Origin: Diabrotica undecimpunctata
Lineage: Eukaryota; Arthropoda; Insecta; Coleoptera; Chrysomelidae
Assembly (NCBI RefSeq): GCF_040954645.1
Contig: NC_092810.1
Location: 15,198,877-15,262,876, forward strand
Length of the DNA stretch: 64,000 nt
Direction of reading: 5' to 3'
Below, in pieces: positions 11,795 to 22,737 of this stretch. The position numbers and the translations under genes were made by a program. The notes beneath the pieces are model-generated. The model worked only from the letters and a program-made list of their open reading frames with translations, was not told the DNA's origin and did no database searches. Each line of letters starts with the position of its first letter. Positions within the stretch are counted from its first letter, which is position 1.

Positions 11795-12396
11795 CTAAGC
11801 TGTTCTTCGGTAAGTTAAGAACACTTAGGAATATTTATCTTGCCTTTTCTATTTTATATATTTGATTTTGTACTTTGCATCTAAGTAGTTCTTTTCGGTA
11901 AGTCAAAGAGCTCTTAGAAGTATTTCTCTGCTTGTTATTTTATTGTGTGTCTAAGTCGTTCTTTTCCGGTAAGTCAAAAGAACCCTTAGAAATATTTTCA
12001 TATCGCATTATTATTTCTGATATTTTATCTAAGATATTTTCTTCCGTAAGTTAAGAAAATACTTATATATTTGTCTATTTCATTTTTTCATTTTTTTGCT
12101 AAGCTGTTTCTTCCGTAAGTCGAGAAACACTTAGCAATATTTTCACATCTTTTCTATATTTGATTTTTCTTATTTTCTATTATAAGTCGTTTCTTCCGTA
12201 AGTCAAGAAACACTTAGAAATATTTCCATATTTTACTCTCACATTTACATATTTCATTTATCTATATTTCTGTCCTAAGTTGTTTCTTCCGTAAGTCAAG
12301 AAACACTTAGAAACATTTTTCTTTGCATTATATTTTTATACCATTTAATTTACTTGTTTACTAAGTTATTCCTTCCGTAAGTCAAGGAATGCTTAG
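11795..12396 (+). repeat. Array of eight hairpin repeats in the LINE leader
   Basis: Eight units start at 11,795, 11,881, 11,951, 12,029, 12,099, 12,182, 12,275 and 12,361 (period 70-93 bp). Each has CTAAG at the left and CTTAG at the right (single mismatches in units 4 and 6), an inner stem and a loop containing GTAAGT. The inner stems differ but stay paired: GTTCTT/AAGAAC, GTTCTTT/AAAGAGC, GTTCTTTT/AAAAGAAC, ATTTTCTT/AAGAAAAT, GTTTCT/AGAAAC, GTTTCTT/AAGAAAC (twice) and ATTCCTT/AAGGAAT. The spacers between units are T-rich and not conserved. Paired changes with a fixed loop point to selection on a folded RNA, or on a DNA hairpin, in the parental element. Confidence 0.85.
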
Positions 12397-12426
12397 ATCA
12401 TTTTTACCTATCTGTTTTCCATTTTT

Positions 12427-12536
12427 GCTCTGTTACTTTGTAACTGTTCCTTGGAACCGTTACCTATAACAGATATTTGTCACTGGAACTGTTATTTATA
12501 ACAGCGGTGGTATTTAACCTTTCTACCAGCGACAAA
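12427..12536 (+). promoter_or_regulatory. Further stem-loops immediately before ORF1
   Basis: GTAACTGTTCC-TT-GGAACCGTTAC is a near-perfect 11-bp hairpin (about 12,438-12,461; only T/C is unpaired). CTGTTA-TTTA-TAACAG follows (about 12,488-12,503). TTTGTCACTGG pairs with CCAGCGACAAA (about 12,477-12,536, one mismatch), enclosing the previous hairpin and ending just before ATG 12,543. This is a structured 5' UTR of unknown role; effects on translation are inference. Confidence 0.6.
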
Positions 12537-12542
12537 CCAAAG

Positions 12543-12945
12543 ATGGTGAATACCCGATGCAATTCCGGGGATAGGAAGAAGCCCGAAGAGCCGGCAATGG
12601 GTCCTACAGGCCCAAATGCCCCCTCTCGGCAACACTACAGTATTCACTGCCTTCCCTCGCTCAACCGTATAAATAGTTTTAAGTACGAATTGGAAAGAAG
12701 AACAAAAATGTATACCGTTCATACAGAATTGTCCTTCGTATCCATCATGACTACCTGTCAATACTCAGAAGTAGAAGAAATATTGACAGATCATTAAAGA
12801 TTTTTATCAATTTAGATCTCGCCCCGCACCAGAGAACTGCATTAAACACTATCAAGCGTAAACTTAAGGAAAGAGAGAGAAAAGGTGAACAAAATTTATT
12901 TATTAAGTACTTAAATAGCACTACTAGTACAATGGCAAAAAAATA
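12543..12945 (+). pseudogene. LINE ORF1 (gag-like, frameshifted)
   Basis: ATG 12,543 opens MVNTRCNSGDRKKPEEPAMG, rich in Gly, Pro and Lys. The frame stops at 12,797; another frame carries on with LAPHQRTALNTIKRKLKERE and ends MAKK-stop at about 12,945. The second part resembles the C-terminal basic helix of insect Jockey/R1-like ORF1 proteins (xTPxQxxxLxxLxxELxxRxxxGE). No CCHC knuckles are visible. The product would bind element RNA. One frameshift at about 12,720-12,790 separates the halves. The start was chosen because it follows the structured leader and because MVNTR-type openings are common in these ORF1s. Confidence 0.6.
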
Positions 12946-12959
12946 ACACAGTCTTCACC

Positions 12960-15020
12960 TGAAGTGTGGGTTTATTTTCAAAATGTACGAGGTCTAAGAA
13001 CTAAGCTTGACAGTTGATTTATGAATGTATCCTATTCTAATTACAGTATTATCATATTCAACGGGACTGGGTTGACATGTAACTATGCCAATAAAGAGCT
13101 GTAGTTGTTCGACCTCAATATATATAGAATTGATCACTCCAGGGAAACAAGTTCATTCTCAAGAGGTGGCGGAGTCAATATTGCAGTTCATACGAGCTTT
13201 AACAGTAGACCTTTAACAGTTAACTAGATAATAGAACAACTTTTTGTCTCGGTGACTGAAGGTACAAATCAGTTAATTATAGGAACAGCATATTTTATAC
13301 CAAAGTCTACATTTGAGAAATATTCCATATTTTGTGTAACCATAAAACAAATAGCTGAAATTTATCCATCTGCACACTATTATCTGACTGCTGACTTTAA
13401 TTTACCAAACTGTGAATGGTTTTCAAATGACATTTGCTCAACAACAATTCCTCTACCAGCTGTCACAGCATCTGACGCTAAAGGTTATGTCTGGTATGTG
13501 TGATAGATGAAGCTCTTTTGAGGGAGGGTATGAACCACCCACAACTGGAATTTAAGATAAAGATGACCAAAAGGTGCCCCAATAATACTGGTTTGATTAG
13601 TGATGGTTTCTTAAGTCGGCTGACTATGTGAAAATAACTGATTTTTTATCACAGTTCTGTTGAGATAATTTATTTTTAGGAAAACCACTGAATCAAATTG
13701 TAAATATTCTTTACAATATAGTTTACTTAGCCGAAGAAATATTTGTCCCCCTAAAAAGGCATTCAAAACGTAGATTCCCTTCTTGGTCCTCACCAGAGTT
13801 GAAGGACTTGATAGTTGAGAAAAAAAAAAGCTCACAAAAAATATCTTTTATCTAAATCATTTCTGGATTATCGCACTTTTTTGGAGGGCCAACTGTAAAT
13901 TGTTGAAAGCTGAAAGCTACAGAAATCACATTTATTTAACAGAATCATCACTAGGAAATAGTTTAAAGGTATTTTGGTCGTTTGTGAATTTAAAGAGGAG
14001 AAAGCGTTGCTTATCCGCTGTGTTGAGTTGTGGTGGTGTTGAATCCAGTCATGGACAAGATATTATAAATCTTTTGCAGGATATTTTTCTACAGTCTATC
14101 CCACTCAAATGTGTGACATTCCCAGTAATTCACCTTCACTTAGTCTTACTAATTTGAAGGTTTCAACATAACTATATCTGATATTTATCTAAAATCATCA
14201 GAACTGAATGTGATTGAGGTTGCTGATCTAAGACCTTTTTTTCACATTTTGCATTTCCAGAATGCTGGAAAAATAGTTTTTCACATCTATTTTAAATGCT
14301 GGAGCTAATTCATTTTTGAATAATTATAGGTTTATTAGTACAATTATTGTAATACCAAAGATATTTAAATGCTTTTTATGTGACTATCTTAAAACTTTAC
14401 TTGAAAAATAGCTACTATACCAACAATTTGGATTTCGAAATAGCAGATCAACTGAATGTAATATACTAGTGTTTGTGGACCTCCTGAGGAAGGCCATGGA
14501 AAGGGACTGTAGGGTACATGCACTATACACTGATTTCTCCAAGGCCTTTGATCGGGTCAACCATAATATTTTAATAGTAAAAAAAAATGGGTGTTAATGG
14601 GCTACTTCTTAGATGGCTAAGAACATACTTGATTAACCTTGGTTTAGATGGTGGGGATTTTGTTTCCACTGAGATTAAGATTCATTCAGGAGTACCCCAG
14701 GGTTCTCATTGGGGACTCCTGTTATCTAACATATTCGTTAATGATATACCCCACTGCTTCCAGCACAGTTTACCTCTTCTTTTTACGGGCGATCTAAAGT
14801 CCTATACAATTATACAGAAGATTGTGTTAATCTTCAACACGATCTCGATCGGTTAAGTGAGTAATGTGTGTTGAATGCCATGGCTCTGAACGCATCTAAG
14901 TGTCATGCTGTTTCTTTTTTACGATCGAGAGATCCAATGGAATATAATTATAATATACAGAATATTCTTGTTGATTGGGTTACTGAAATTCGTGATCTGG
15001 GAATTAAACATGAAGGACTT
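12960..15020 (+). pseudogene. LINE ORF2: AP endonuclease and reverse transcriptase (decayed)
   Basis: EN start: YFQNVRGLRTKLDS at about 12,975-13,015. EN core: GTAYFIPKSTFEKY and DFNLPNCEW in 13,252-13,503. The linker segment 13,900-14,157 contains NSLKVFWSFVNLKRRK. RT: QQFGFRNSRSTECN, then LYTDFSKAFDRVNHNIL (about 14,520-14,575), SGVPQGSHWGLLLSNIFVND (about 14,690-14,745) and a catalytic box reading FTGDLKSY where FADD is expected. The Asp pair is therefore gone and activity is excluded. Family layout agrees with Jockey/CR1-group elements. Stops at many places. Confidence 0.75.
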
Positions 15021-15257
15021 TAGAATATTTTAACATTCCCATAATTATAGTCCGTTAAATTACCTGTAAAATCAGTTTTTTATGCATGTTGTAGCATTAA
15101 AATTAACCGAGTTATTGTAAGTACTTTTTAGAATAAATTTTGGAGCATGGAAAAATTTTATAATATTCAGCATTGGAGCATTTCGATTGGGAGGTAGAGC
15201 ACAATTTTACTATATGGACTTTCTAAAGATACCAAGATAAGTAAAATGAGTAAGGTC

Positions 15258-15698
15258 GAAGATTTTTCAGCCTTGCTTTAACAAATGAGGTTCAAATCTT
15301 TTATTAAAGCCACCACTAAAAATAGTGCTGTTAAATTATCATCATTATCATCTCCTGTTCCGACTGTAAGTGCTCTGGATGAACAGACCAAAAGAGTTTA
15401 TTTACAAATCCAGATATGGTCGGGAAATAACAGCTTAAATATTTTAGATTGGGGTTGGTCTAAAAGTGAAGATTCTTTGGAACCAATTAAAATGCAAAGT
15501 TTACCAGCTCCAGAAGAACTGCTGAAAATGATTTTTTGCAATTGTACAAAAGGTTGCGGATCAGCATGTGGCTGTCGGAGGCTGGGATTATTTTGCAATG
15601 CAACATGCGGAGCATGCTGTGGTGACAATTGCCAAAATTGTCCTCCAGTAAACGAAGACCAATTGGACGGTGAAAATTATGATTCCGATGATGAATAG
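15258..15698 (+). pseudogene. C-terminal part of a cysteine-rich (CXC-like) repetitive insect ORF
   Basis: The open frame 15,285-15,698 (137 aa) reads YLQIQIWSGN, then LDWGW, LPAPEELLKM and a cluster of about 12 cysteines: FCNCTKGCGSACGCRRLGLF, CNATCGACCGDNCQNC. The same frame extends upstream to about 15,258 through an in-frame TAA. This tail resembles the tesmin/TSO1-like CXC fold and is common at the C-terminus of a longer repetitive insect protein of unknown function. The rest of that protein is missing, so I call it a relic. It lies inside the LINE at 11,357-16,935 and may have arrived with the tandem repeat that follows it. Confidence 0.5.
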
Positions 15699-15839
15699 AT
15701 ATTCATTTATTTTATACCTCGTTTTATATAAATATTATTTATTTTTAGTTTTTTGGAAAATAAAAAAATTGTAATATATTATAAACTAATTTTTTTTTTA
15801 TTTATATCCATGTCTAAGTTAAGGATTTAAGGATTTTAT

Positions 15840-16345
15840 TTTTATCAAAAGGGGTGCTTGTAAAAGTTGAAAAAAGTAGGCTCATTTTATAAGTAAAAAA
15901 TTAATTTTTGTCTACAAACAATGCACTCTAAAAATGTTTCAAATCGTTAAAAATATTTTTTAATTCATTTTTGACAAAGTGAGTGGTTGTGAGGGTTGAA
16001 ATGTTGAAATTATAATAAAATGTTATTTTATAAGCAAGAAATTAATTTTTGTTTAATAAAATGCACTCAAAAAATGTTTCAGACCAATAAAAATATATTA
16101 AATTATTTTTTAAAAAAGGGGTTGGTTGGGAGGGTTGAAATGTTGAAATTATAATAAAAAAATATTTTATATGCAAAAAATTAATTTTCGTTAAATAAAA
16201 TGCACTCAAAAAATGTTTCAAACCGATAAAATATTTTTTAATTCATTTTTAATTCATTTTTGTCATAGTCATAAGGGTTGTTGTAAGGGTTGACAATTTC
16301 CAATAAATAAAATATTATTGTATAACTAGGGTATTAATTTTCATT
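15840..16345. repeat. Tandem repeat, ~140-bp period, about 3.5 copies
   Basis: The landmark ATGCACTC recurs at 15,921, 16,061 and 16,200, preceded each time by TTAATTTT and followed by AAAAATGTTTCA. Each unit also contains GGGTTGAAATGTTGAAA or a variant. The fourth unit is diverged. Confidence 0.8.
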
Positions 16346-16719
16346 TGTATTTAAAAACATAATTGAAATGTCTCAAGCTGCTACGACTTTTTTCATATTA
16401 TTTTTATAAAAAGTCTTAGCTTTTAATGGTTTTTAAAGGGTTTTAAAGGTTGAAAATTGTGAATAATAAATTTTAATATTAGAGAACACATTACAATATT
16501 TACCTTATGCGAATAAACAAGATTTAAGTGCATAAAATAATTGAATCCGTGTTTTTCCCAGTTTCTTCAATAAGGGGCAGTTTTCACCCCTTAAAAACAA
16601 AAAGCGCACCTAGAGCGTTTATAACTTTTAAAGTGGAGGGTAAGATAAGCTTAATTTGAAATTTTCAAAGAAATCGATCCAGTTATAAAAAATTCGGAGG
16701 TAGTACCATATTTTAAGCC
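16346..16719. other. No recognisable feature
   Basis: Diverged continuation of the preceding AT-rich repeat region. No frame supported. Confidence 0.35.
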
Positions 16720-16935
16720 TCAGTAACTGGACTATAATATGGTGTTTATTTGAGTGGCTGTCGTTTATGTGGCTGAGTTTATTAATGGGCAATCATCATT
16801 TTGATATGTAAAACTAAATTATGTGATTAAGTTTGTGATATTTATGGTTATATTTTTTGTTTTATTGTATACATTGTAAACATTGTTAATCTTATTGGGC
16901 AGCAGCCTGTTGAAAATAAATAAATAAATAATTCT
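16720..16935 (+). other. LINE 3' UTR end with (AAAT)n tail
   Basis: TTGGGCAGCAGCCTGTTGAA followed by (AAAT)n at about 16,916-16,933. Jockey/CR1-like insect LINEs commonly end with a 'GGGC..AAGCCTGT' block and an (AAAT)n tail. Probably the displaced 3' end of the LINE interrupted near 15,030. Confidence 0.5.
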
Positions 16936-17667
16936 CTAACACTGTTTCAACAAACAATTTGCATTTTTTTTCTTTTTAAAATTCATTTGATTTTGTATCA
17001 AACCTAAACCAGAACAAAACAGTTGATTATAAAAAACAAAAATAAATTTTGCCAATTATTTTTGACATATTTCGCAGTATATTCCATAAAATTTTAAAAA
17101 TTGTTTTAGAGAATACCTGTTCCGAGGTAATGACTGACATAAAGTAAGATTTTTGTCACTTGCTTTTGTTAATAGCAACGTAATTTTAAAGGAGAGGTGT
17201 CTTATTTCGATGAAGGGCCTTTTTATAATCCCCACGTCAGACGAAAGTGATTAATCTGAGAACTCGTCGTTTTGATACTTTATCGATCAATAAATAAAAC
17301 GAAACTACTATCAGATTATCTTTCCAAAGACAGTAGAGAGCGACGAGAGATAATAAAGTGTAAAAAAACAAATTATATTCGTTTACAGTTTGCTCAGACT
17401 GGGTATTTAGCATTAAATTTTATAAATTCCCATTAAGAAAATAATTTGACAGTCATTTTATTATTTTCAGTTCGCGTTTTTTATTTTACAAACCAAATTG
17501 TGCAACCAATTATAATGAAATAAACCCATAATATAGAACCTTAGACAAGAAAAGAGAGAGGACAAGTAACACTCATTTAATAACCCTTCGAAAAGTGAAG
17601 GCAGTTTCGATGTGACCACCATGTTTTGGTGCCTGTACGTTGCTCATTACTACCTCACGCAGGGTTA
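16936..17667. other. No recognisable feature
   Basis: AT-rich, no supported frame or repeat. Confidence 0.4.
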
Positions 17668-19922
17668 TAGTTTATTTCACGAAAAATGGTTGAGTGCTTA
17701 ATGATTGCAATAAAACCCGACCGCAAGTATCCCAGCTTAGTCAACATTAGTTGAGCAGGTAAGTATTCAGGTAAAATTAAAGCTACTCTGGAGTGTCGTT
17801 TTCTTGTTTGGATAATAAATTTCTGGTAATATAAAAACGATTAAAAAATCGTATAAAATTATAAAAACGATTAGAATACATTTTATTTCATAAAGTTAAT
17901 TATACAGGTTCCCTCTATTCTGTATAATTTGTAAAAGTATATAAAACCGATGAGACATTTTTAAATATACATTTTGTTTCATTTAGTTGAAAGTGTTACA
18001 AGTGTTATCAGTGTTATACCTATTTATACCTATAAAACAGCATTATGTGGCGTCCGTGAAAAACATTGATGGTGGTTCTTCCAGTGTTGCAGCAAAGAAA
18101 AAGCATTTATCTGCTGACGCTAGAGAAATCGTAAAAACAATATATATAATTCTTTACTTACAAGAGGACTTACTGCTTATACTGCTGCCAGTGAAATATC
18201 TAATTTAACGAAAATACCTCTAACCACAGTGAAAAGAATTACATCAAATTCCATTAAGTCAAGAAGGAAGCGTAAGGATGCCGGTTCTACCAAATGTATT
18301 GACGAAAGTGATAAGGACTTAATAAGACGAAAAATTTACACAATGTACGAAGAGCAACGGATACCTACATTAGATGCTTTAAAACAACGGCTTACTAATG
18401 ATGATACACAAATAAACTGTAGCCGCATGAGTCTTTGGAGGATTTTGTCTAAAATGGGCTTTGGATATCGTACAATTGACAAAAGGCAAGTGCGTATGGA
18501 GTCCCATCGTTTACAAAAGTGGCGTACTGAATATATAACTTCCATAAGAAAGTACCGTACAGAAAATCGACCAATAATTTATCTGGACGAGACATGGTTT
18601 GACACTCATGAAACACCATCCAAAGGATGGTCCGATTCTTTCAACAGGTGTCAAACAGAAGCTCCATCAAACAAAGGGAAAATAATAACAATTTTACATG
18701 CAGGATCAGAAAATGGTTGGGTCCCAAATGCCTTATGGCTTTCTGCAAAGAACATTAAAGACTCCTGCGTGGACTACCATGAGGATACAACGGGAGAGCT
18801 TTTTGAGCAATGGTTTAAGAATTGTCTTATACCCAACCTTCCTCAAAATAGTGTAATAGTAATGGACAATGCAAGTTACCACAGTCGTCAATTACATAAG
18901 TCTCCAAGTGCAAATCACACGAAAATTGAAATTCAAAACTACCTGTTAGAAAACGATAAATATTTTGAAGAAAGTTATTTAAAAAAATGAAATGTTAGAA
19001 GTGTTAAAATCATTTTCTATTAAAAAAGTATATGTTTGTGACGCATTGGCCGAGGCTATGGGACATACAGTGTTACGGTTTCCGCCTTACTATTGTTTAT
19101 TTAATCCCATAGAGCATATGTGGCACCAACTAAAGTCAAATGTTAGGTCACAAAATGTTTCTCCAACTTTAAGCGGTAGTGTAGTCGAATTAATGAGGAA
19201 ATGTGTTGATGATATCTCCCCAGAAAGTTGTAAAAATTCAGTACGCCATGTAATGAACGTAGAAAATTCATATGTTACTTTGAATCACATAATTAAACCA
19301 ATTATTGTTATTAATCTTGAAGAGGATAGCGACAGCGAAACAGAATTAGGTATTTAGGAATTCATAAATATATTTTGGTTATTTTCGGTATTTTTTTTGT
19401 AAATACATATTAACTACAAATATATATTTTTCTATATTATTTTTTCAATTCATCTATTTTTTGTACATTATGTATTCGTTTGTATGTATATACTGTAAAT
19501 AGAACTATTATTACTGTACATTTTTAACGATATCCGATTAGGAAGAGCAAAAACTTTTAAACACGCCAGGTTTTTGCTGACAGTCCTAAGCCTGTAAAAA
19601 GTGTAAAGGAAAGTACCTTTTTGAATTTAGATCCATATACTACAATTATTCAGGTAGAACAAAAAAACTACTTTCTTCATGTTAAAAATTGTTCAATTAT
19701 CAAGTATATTCACTTGAACAACCTGATAATACCATATGAAATAATTTAATAAATTTTTATAATCGTGTATTACACAGCTACCAATGAAATATATTACACA
19801 ACAAACTTTCTGAATTGCGACCCTGTGTACTTCGGTAGTTAATTGAGAGACTCTTGTATACACAATAGGATCAACTCAGGTAACCATTATTAAGCACTCA
19901 ACCTTTTTTGTAAAACAAACTT
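17668..19922 (+). mobile_element. IS630/Tc1/mariner-like element with TIRs
   Basis: TA target sites at 17,666-17,667 and 19,923-19,924 flank inverted ends. The left reads TAGTTTATTTCACGAAAAAT and continues GGTTGAGTGCTTAAT; the right, reverse complemented, reads AAGTTTGTTTTACAAAAAA and then GGTTGAGTGCTTAAT. Length 2255 bp. It carries one transposase gene on the plus strand. Confidence 0.9.
17987..19357 (+). pseudogene. IS630-like DDE transposase with unusually long D-E spacing
   Basis: The N-terminal helix-turn-helix region is split by a frameshift near 18,143 (DAREIVKTIY, then LTAYTAASEISNLTKIPLTT). 18,229-18,990 is open: a second HTH (CSRMSLWRILSKMGFGYR) and catalytic D1 in IYLDETWFD (about 18,580), D2 in VIVMDNASYHS (about 18,860). 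A frameshift in an A7 run at about 18,980 leads to 18,992-19,357 with GHTVLRFPPYYC and NPIEHMW (E, about 19,095). There are about 80 residues between D2 and E, against 34-41 in classic Tc1/mariner proteins. The C-terminus is acidic (EEDSDSETELGI). Two frameshifts make it inactive. Related to the copies at 32,905-34,558 and 40,687-42,053. Confidence 0.85.
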
Positions 19923-20129
19923 TACCAGGTCTACTAACTTTTCAGTAGATCTACTGATTTTCAACTTCAATTTACTGGTTTACTGAAACACTACAAAGAT
20001 CTACTAAAAAATATTTAATTCAAGTAGATGCATTCGATCTAATTTAATTAATGTGTTCAATTATAAATTTTAAAAAAAGTCTATTTATTGATATATATCC
20101 ATTATTCTCAATCTACTAAAGAAATGAAA

Positions 20130-20530
20130 TATGGACTGGTGCCGGTTTGGCTTCAGCCAATTCCATAAGATTGCGTGTAAAGTTGAACAATAGAGGACTC
20201 AGGAAATCTCCCTGTCATATTTTATTGCAAGCTTTAATAGCGTCAGTTAGTTCTTGTTTTACTTTTACTTTTACTTCTACTTTTATTGTGTTGTTTTGGT
20301 AAATATTTTCGATTGTTTTGGTTATTTCCTAAGGTATCTTTCTTGAGTACAATAAGTGAATAACGTCCTTTAAATTGACCTAGTTAAATGCCTTCTTAAG
20401 GTCTACGAAACATAGATATGCAGTTTGTTGTATTCTAACGATTTCTCTTACACTTACTTCATTAAAAATATAGCGTCGGTGCATGATCTTCCCGACCGAA
20501 AACCTTGTTGTTCTGTTGCTAGTGTTAATA
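20130..20530 (-). pseudogene. LINE reverse transcriptase fragment
   Basis: The minus strand reads YLCFVDLKKAFN (at about 20,390-20,425), and further on GDFLSPLLFN (about 20,190-20,220), i.e. RT motifs A and B, with KVFGREDHAP upstream. Stops throughout; the YADD box is not present. Confidence 0.6.
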
Positions 20531-21429
20531 TTTCATTCATTTAATTTGTTATCACGTTGGTTGTTAATTTTAGTGTTATGTTTAATTAATTAATTCATAA
20601 TAATAAAATATTATTGAAATGCAAAATTATTACACGTTTTATACACTTTCATCTGGTATGGTATAGGTCATTGCACAAAAGATTTTCGGCAAAAGAATAA
20701 TCTCAATATTGTCTTAACGAAAAACGCAAATTTTATTATCGAAAGTAAGAAAAGTTTGAGCTAAAACTCATTTACTAAAATTAGTTTCAACAAGCTCGTT
20801 TTTCAATATTTAATTAGCAGGTGACATTAGAAGAGACACCAAATCTCTAGAGCAATTAAAAGTATTTTCAACTTTAATGAAGTAATGACTAACACCCACA
20901 TGAAACTAATTTAAATTGTAGATTTGCCTTTAAAATCGTTAGAACTATTTCAATAAGAAAACGCGAAGCCATAATTATGTATATTAAATCTACAGTGAAA
21001 ATAATTTTATCTAATAGGAGCTAAAATTTAATAATTCTAATTTTTCTCCGTGTTTCTTATCACTATTTTTGGATGTCCTTTTTCACCTGCTCTATATTTT
21101 TCTTGGTCTGCCTCTTAATGCATTCTTGAGGGATGTTTCGATAATTCAAATTTCTCAGGGTTATTTTACTGCATAAAATTTACCTTTAATTAGTTGCTTC
21201 TAGTATTTCTATGTTGCTTGCTTTCTTTAGGATAGACAAGGAAAAGAAGTATAACCAACACAAATTTTATAAAAATTTTAATACCATTTATTATTTATTA
21301 TACCATAAAAAACATATAATTTCTTATGTAATCTTCCAACAAAAGAAATCTTAATTTAGTTATCTCCTTTTTAACCAAATCTATTTAATTTAATATAAAA
21401 ATTGCTCTAATTATTATTTCTCAAAAGAA
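20531..21429. other. No recognisable feature
   Basis: AT-rich DNA without a supported frame. Confidence 0.4.
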
Positions 21430-21469
21430 AACAAACTTTATTGCTGTGTCAATAAAATTTGACAGTAGT

Positions 21470-21790
21470 AAGGGTAGAATTTCTCTACAAGACTTAAGGA
21501 AACAACTTAAGATGCCTGCAATTTCTGCTAGATCTTAGGTACAAATGTATATCGAAATTTTTTATCAAGGTCAGGAATTAAGTGTATGTTAGGAAAACCT
21601 CTACCAACAGATTCAAGTAATACAGCAGAGCCATTACCTCTTCGAGACTCCACTGGATGCCTTAAAATTGTTAAAAATTGCTACATTTGTATGACTTTAG
21701 CGAAAAAGCGTCTAAGAAAGAGACGAAAATCATGTAATGTTGTAATCGTTCACTATGTAACGAACACTCAGTAAATATAAATAAGTGCGG
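21470..21790 (+). pseudogene. piggyBac transposase C-terminus with cysteine-rich domain
   Basis: KGRISLQDLRKQLKMPAISA and PLPTDSSNTAEPLPLRDST precede KNCYICMTLAKKRLRKRRKS, then CN; after a one-base frameshift VCNRSLCNEHSVNINKC completes the Cys/His cluster. This is the arrangement at the end of piggyBac transposases (C-x2-C ... C-x2-C ... LC..H). The catalytic core is absent, so it is a 3' fragment. Confidence 0.6.
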
Positions 21791-22097
21791 ATAATGTGTT
21801 TGAAATATAACGTTTATTTATCTTTCTATATCACCTTAATTGTAAAAAAAATAGACACAGCTTCATGATTTACTAAACATTAGTGTTACCGAGGTGCCAC
21901 GGGTGTGGACGTAATGGTGTAAAAACTTTGACAGGTATTTTTAATATATTATATTTTTTTATTATAAATCTCCTTATTCTAAATAGTTTTAGGAAAAACT
22001 AGAAGCTGGAATAAAGATATTTATACTATCGCCAATGATTTACATAAAACAATTACCAAGGATACCCAGGTACCTGGGTATAGACACAAAGGTTAAT

Positions 22098-22215
22098 CGG
22101 AATAAGCCACAATTAAATTTTGAAATAAGTTTATTGATGTTTCAATTTGCACGTCGGAAATCCTTCTCAAAATATAAACAATAATAAATTAAACAAATTT
22201 TGTTTGTGTGTAATT
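22098..22215 (-). mobile_element. Penelope-like element terminal fragment
   Basis: About 75% similar by eye to the 243-bp terminal repeat of the Penelope-like element at 26,086-27,370: GGAATAAGCCACAATTAAA at the outer end, then the hammerhead-like motif and AAATTAAACAAATTTTGTTT. Isolated terminus; the coding part is not found. Confidence 0.6.
22132..22174 (-). ncRNA. Hammerhead-like motif (decayed copy)
   Basis: On the minus strand: UAUU / UUGAGAA / decayed stem II / GAAA / CAUC / AAUA. The outer stem UAUU-AAUA is intact, but stem II has lost pairing (AUUUCC versus GCAAAU). Confidence 0.35.
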
Positions 22216-22566
22216 AAAATTAAATTAAAGAATTAATTCACATGTTTCTACACAGACCACGATCACTACTGTAGGGACTACTCTGCAAACCAATATAATT
22301 GTTGCCTCTATCCTGCCATTAGAAGGCAACGTTGTTTATATGGGTTACGACAAGGAGCATACGTTTGTTTTATGCATTTAGGGGAGGATGGGGCATTGTG
22401 AACCATCTAAGGAAGATATGCACATACTGTTAAACCAGAAATGATTTTGTTTCGTTTAATTAATTAGGGACGTTCATTAAACATTTAACTGTCATTTAGT
22501 TGCAATTGAAACATAATTTATTTAATGTATTTTCAACAAAAAAATGACAACTGACTATATGTCAAA

Positions 22567-22603
22567 AGTTCACATTGCCCCATAGGGTGGGGCAATGTGA
22601 ACT
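22567..22603. promoter_or_regulatory. Subterminal palindrome of the pogo element (left)
   Basis: AGTTCACATTGCCCCA and its exact reverse complement separated by TAGGG: 16-bp perfect arms. It repeats the TIR core (GGGGCATTGTGAAC) and is a likely transposase binding site. Confidence 0.7.
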
Positions 22604-22737
22604 ACTGAGGAAAGTCACACTATTTCATTATCTAATGGCTATGTTTGGTAAATAAAATCAAGTAAAAATAATTTTTTTATTAAAAATACTTAGAAAACCG
22701 GTAACAGAACATTAGTAAAAATAGACACATGTTATAT

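Noticed and set aside
11795..12396. CRISPR-like array
   Set aside because: Regular spacing and hairpin repeats look superficially like one, but repeats covary, spacers are T-rich and variable in length, and the setting is a eukaryotic LINE leader.
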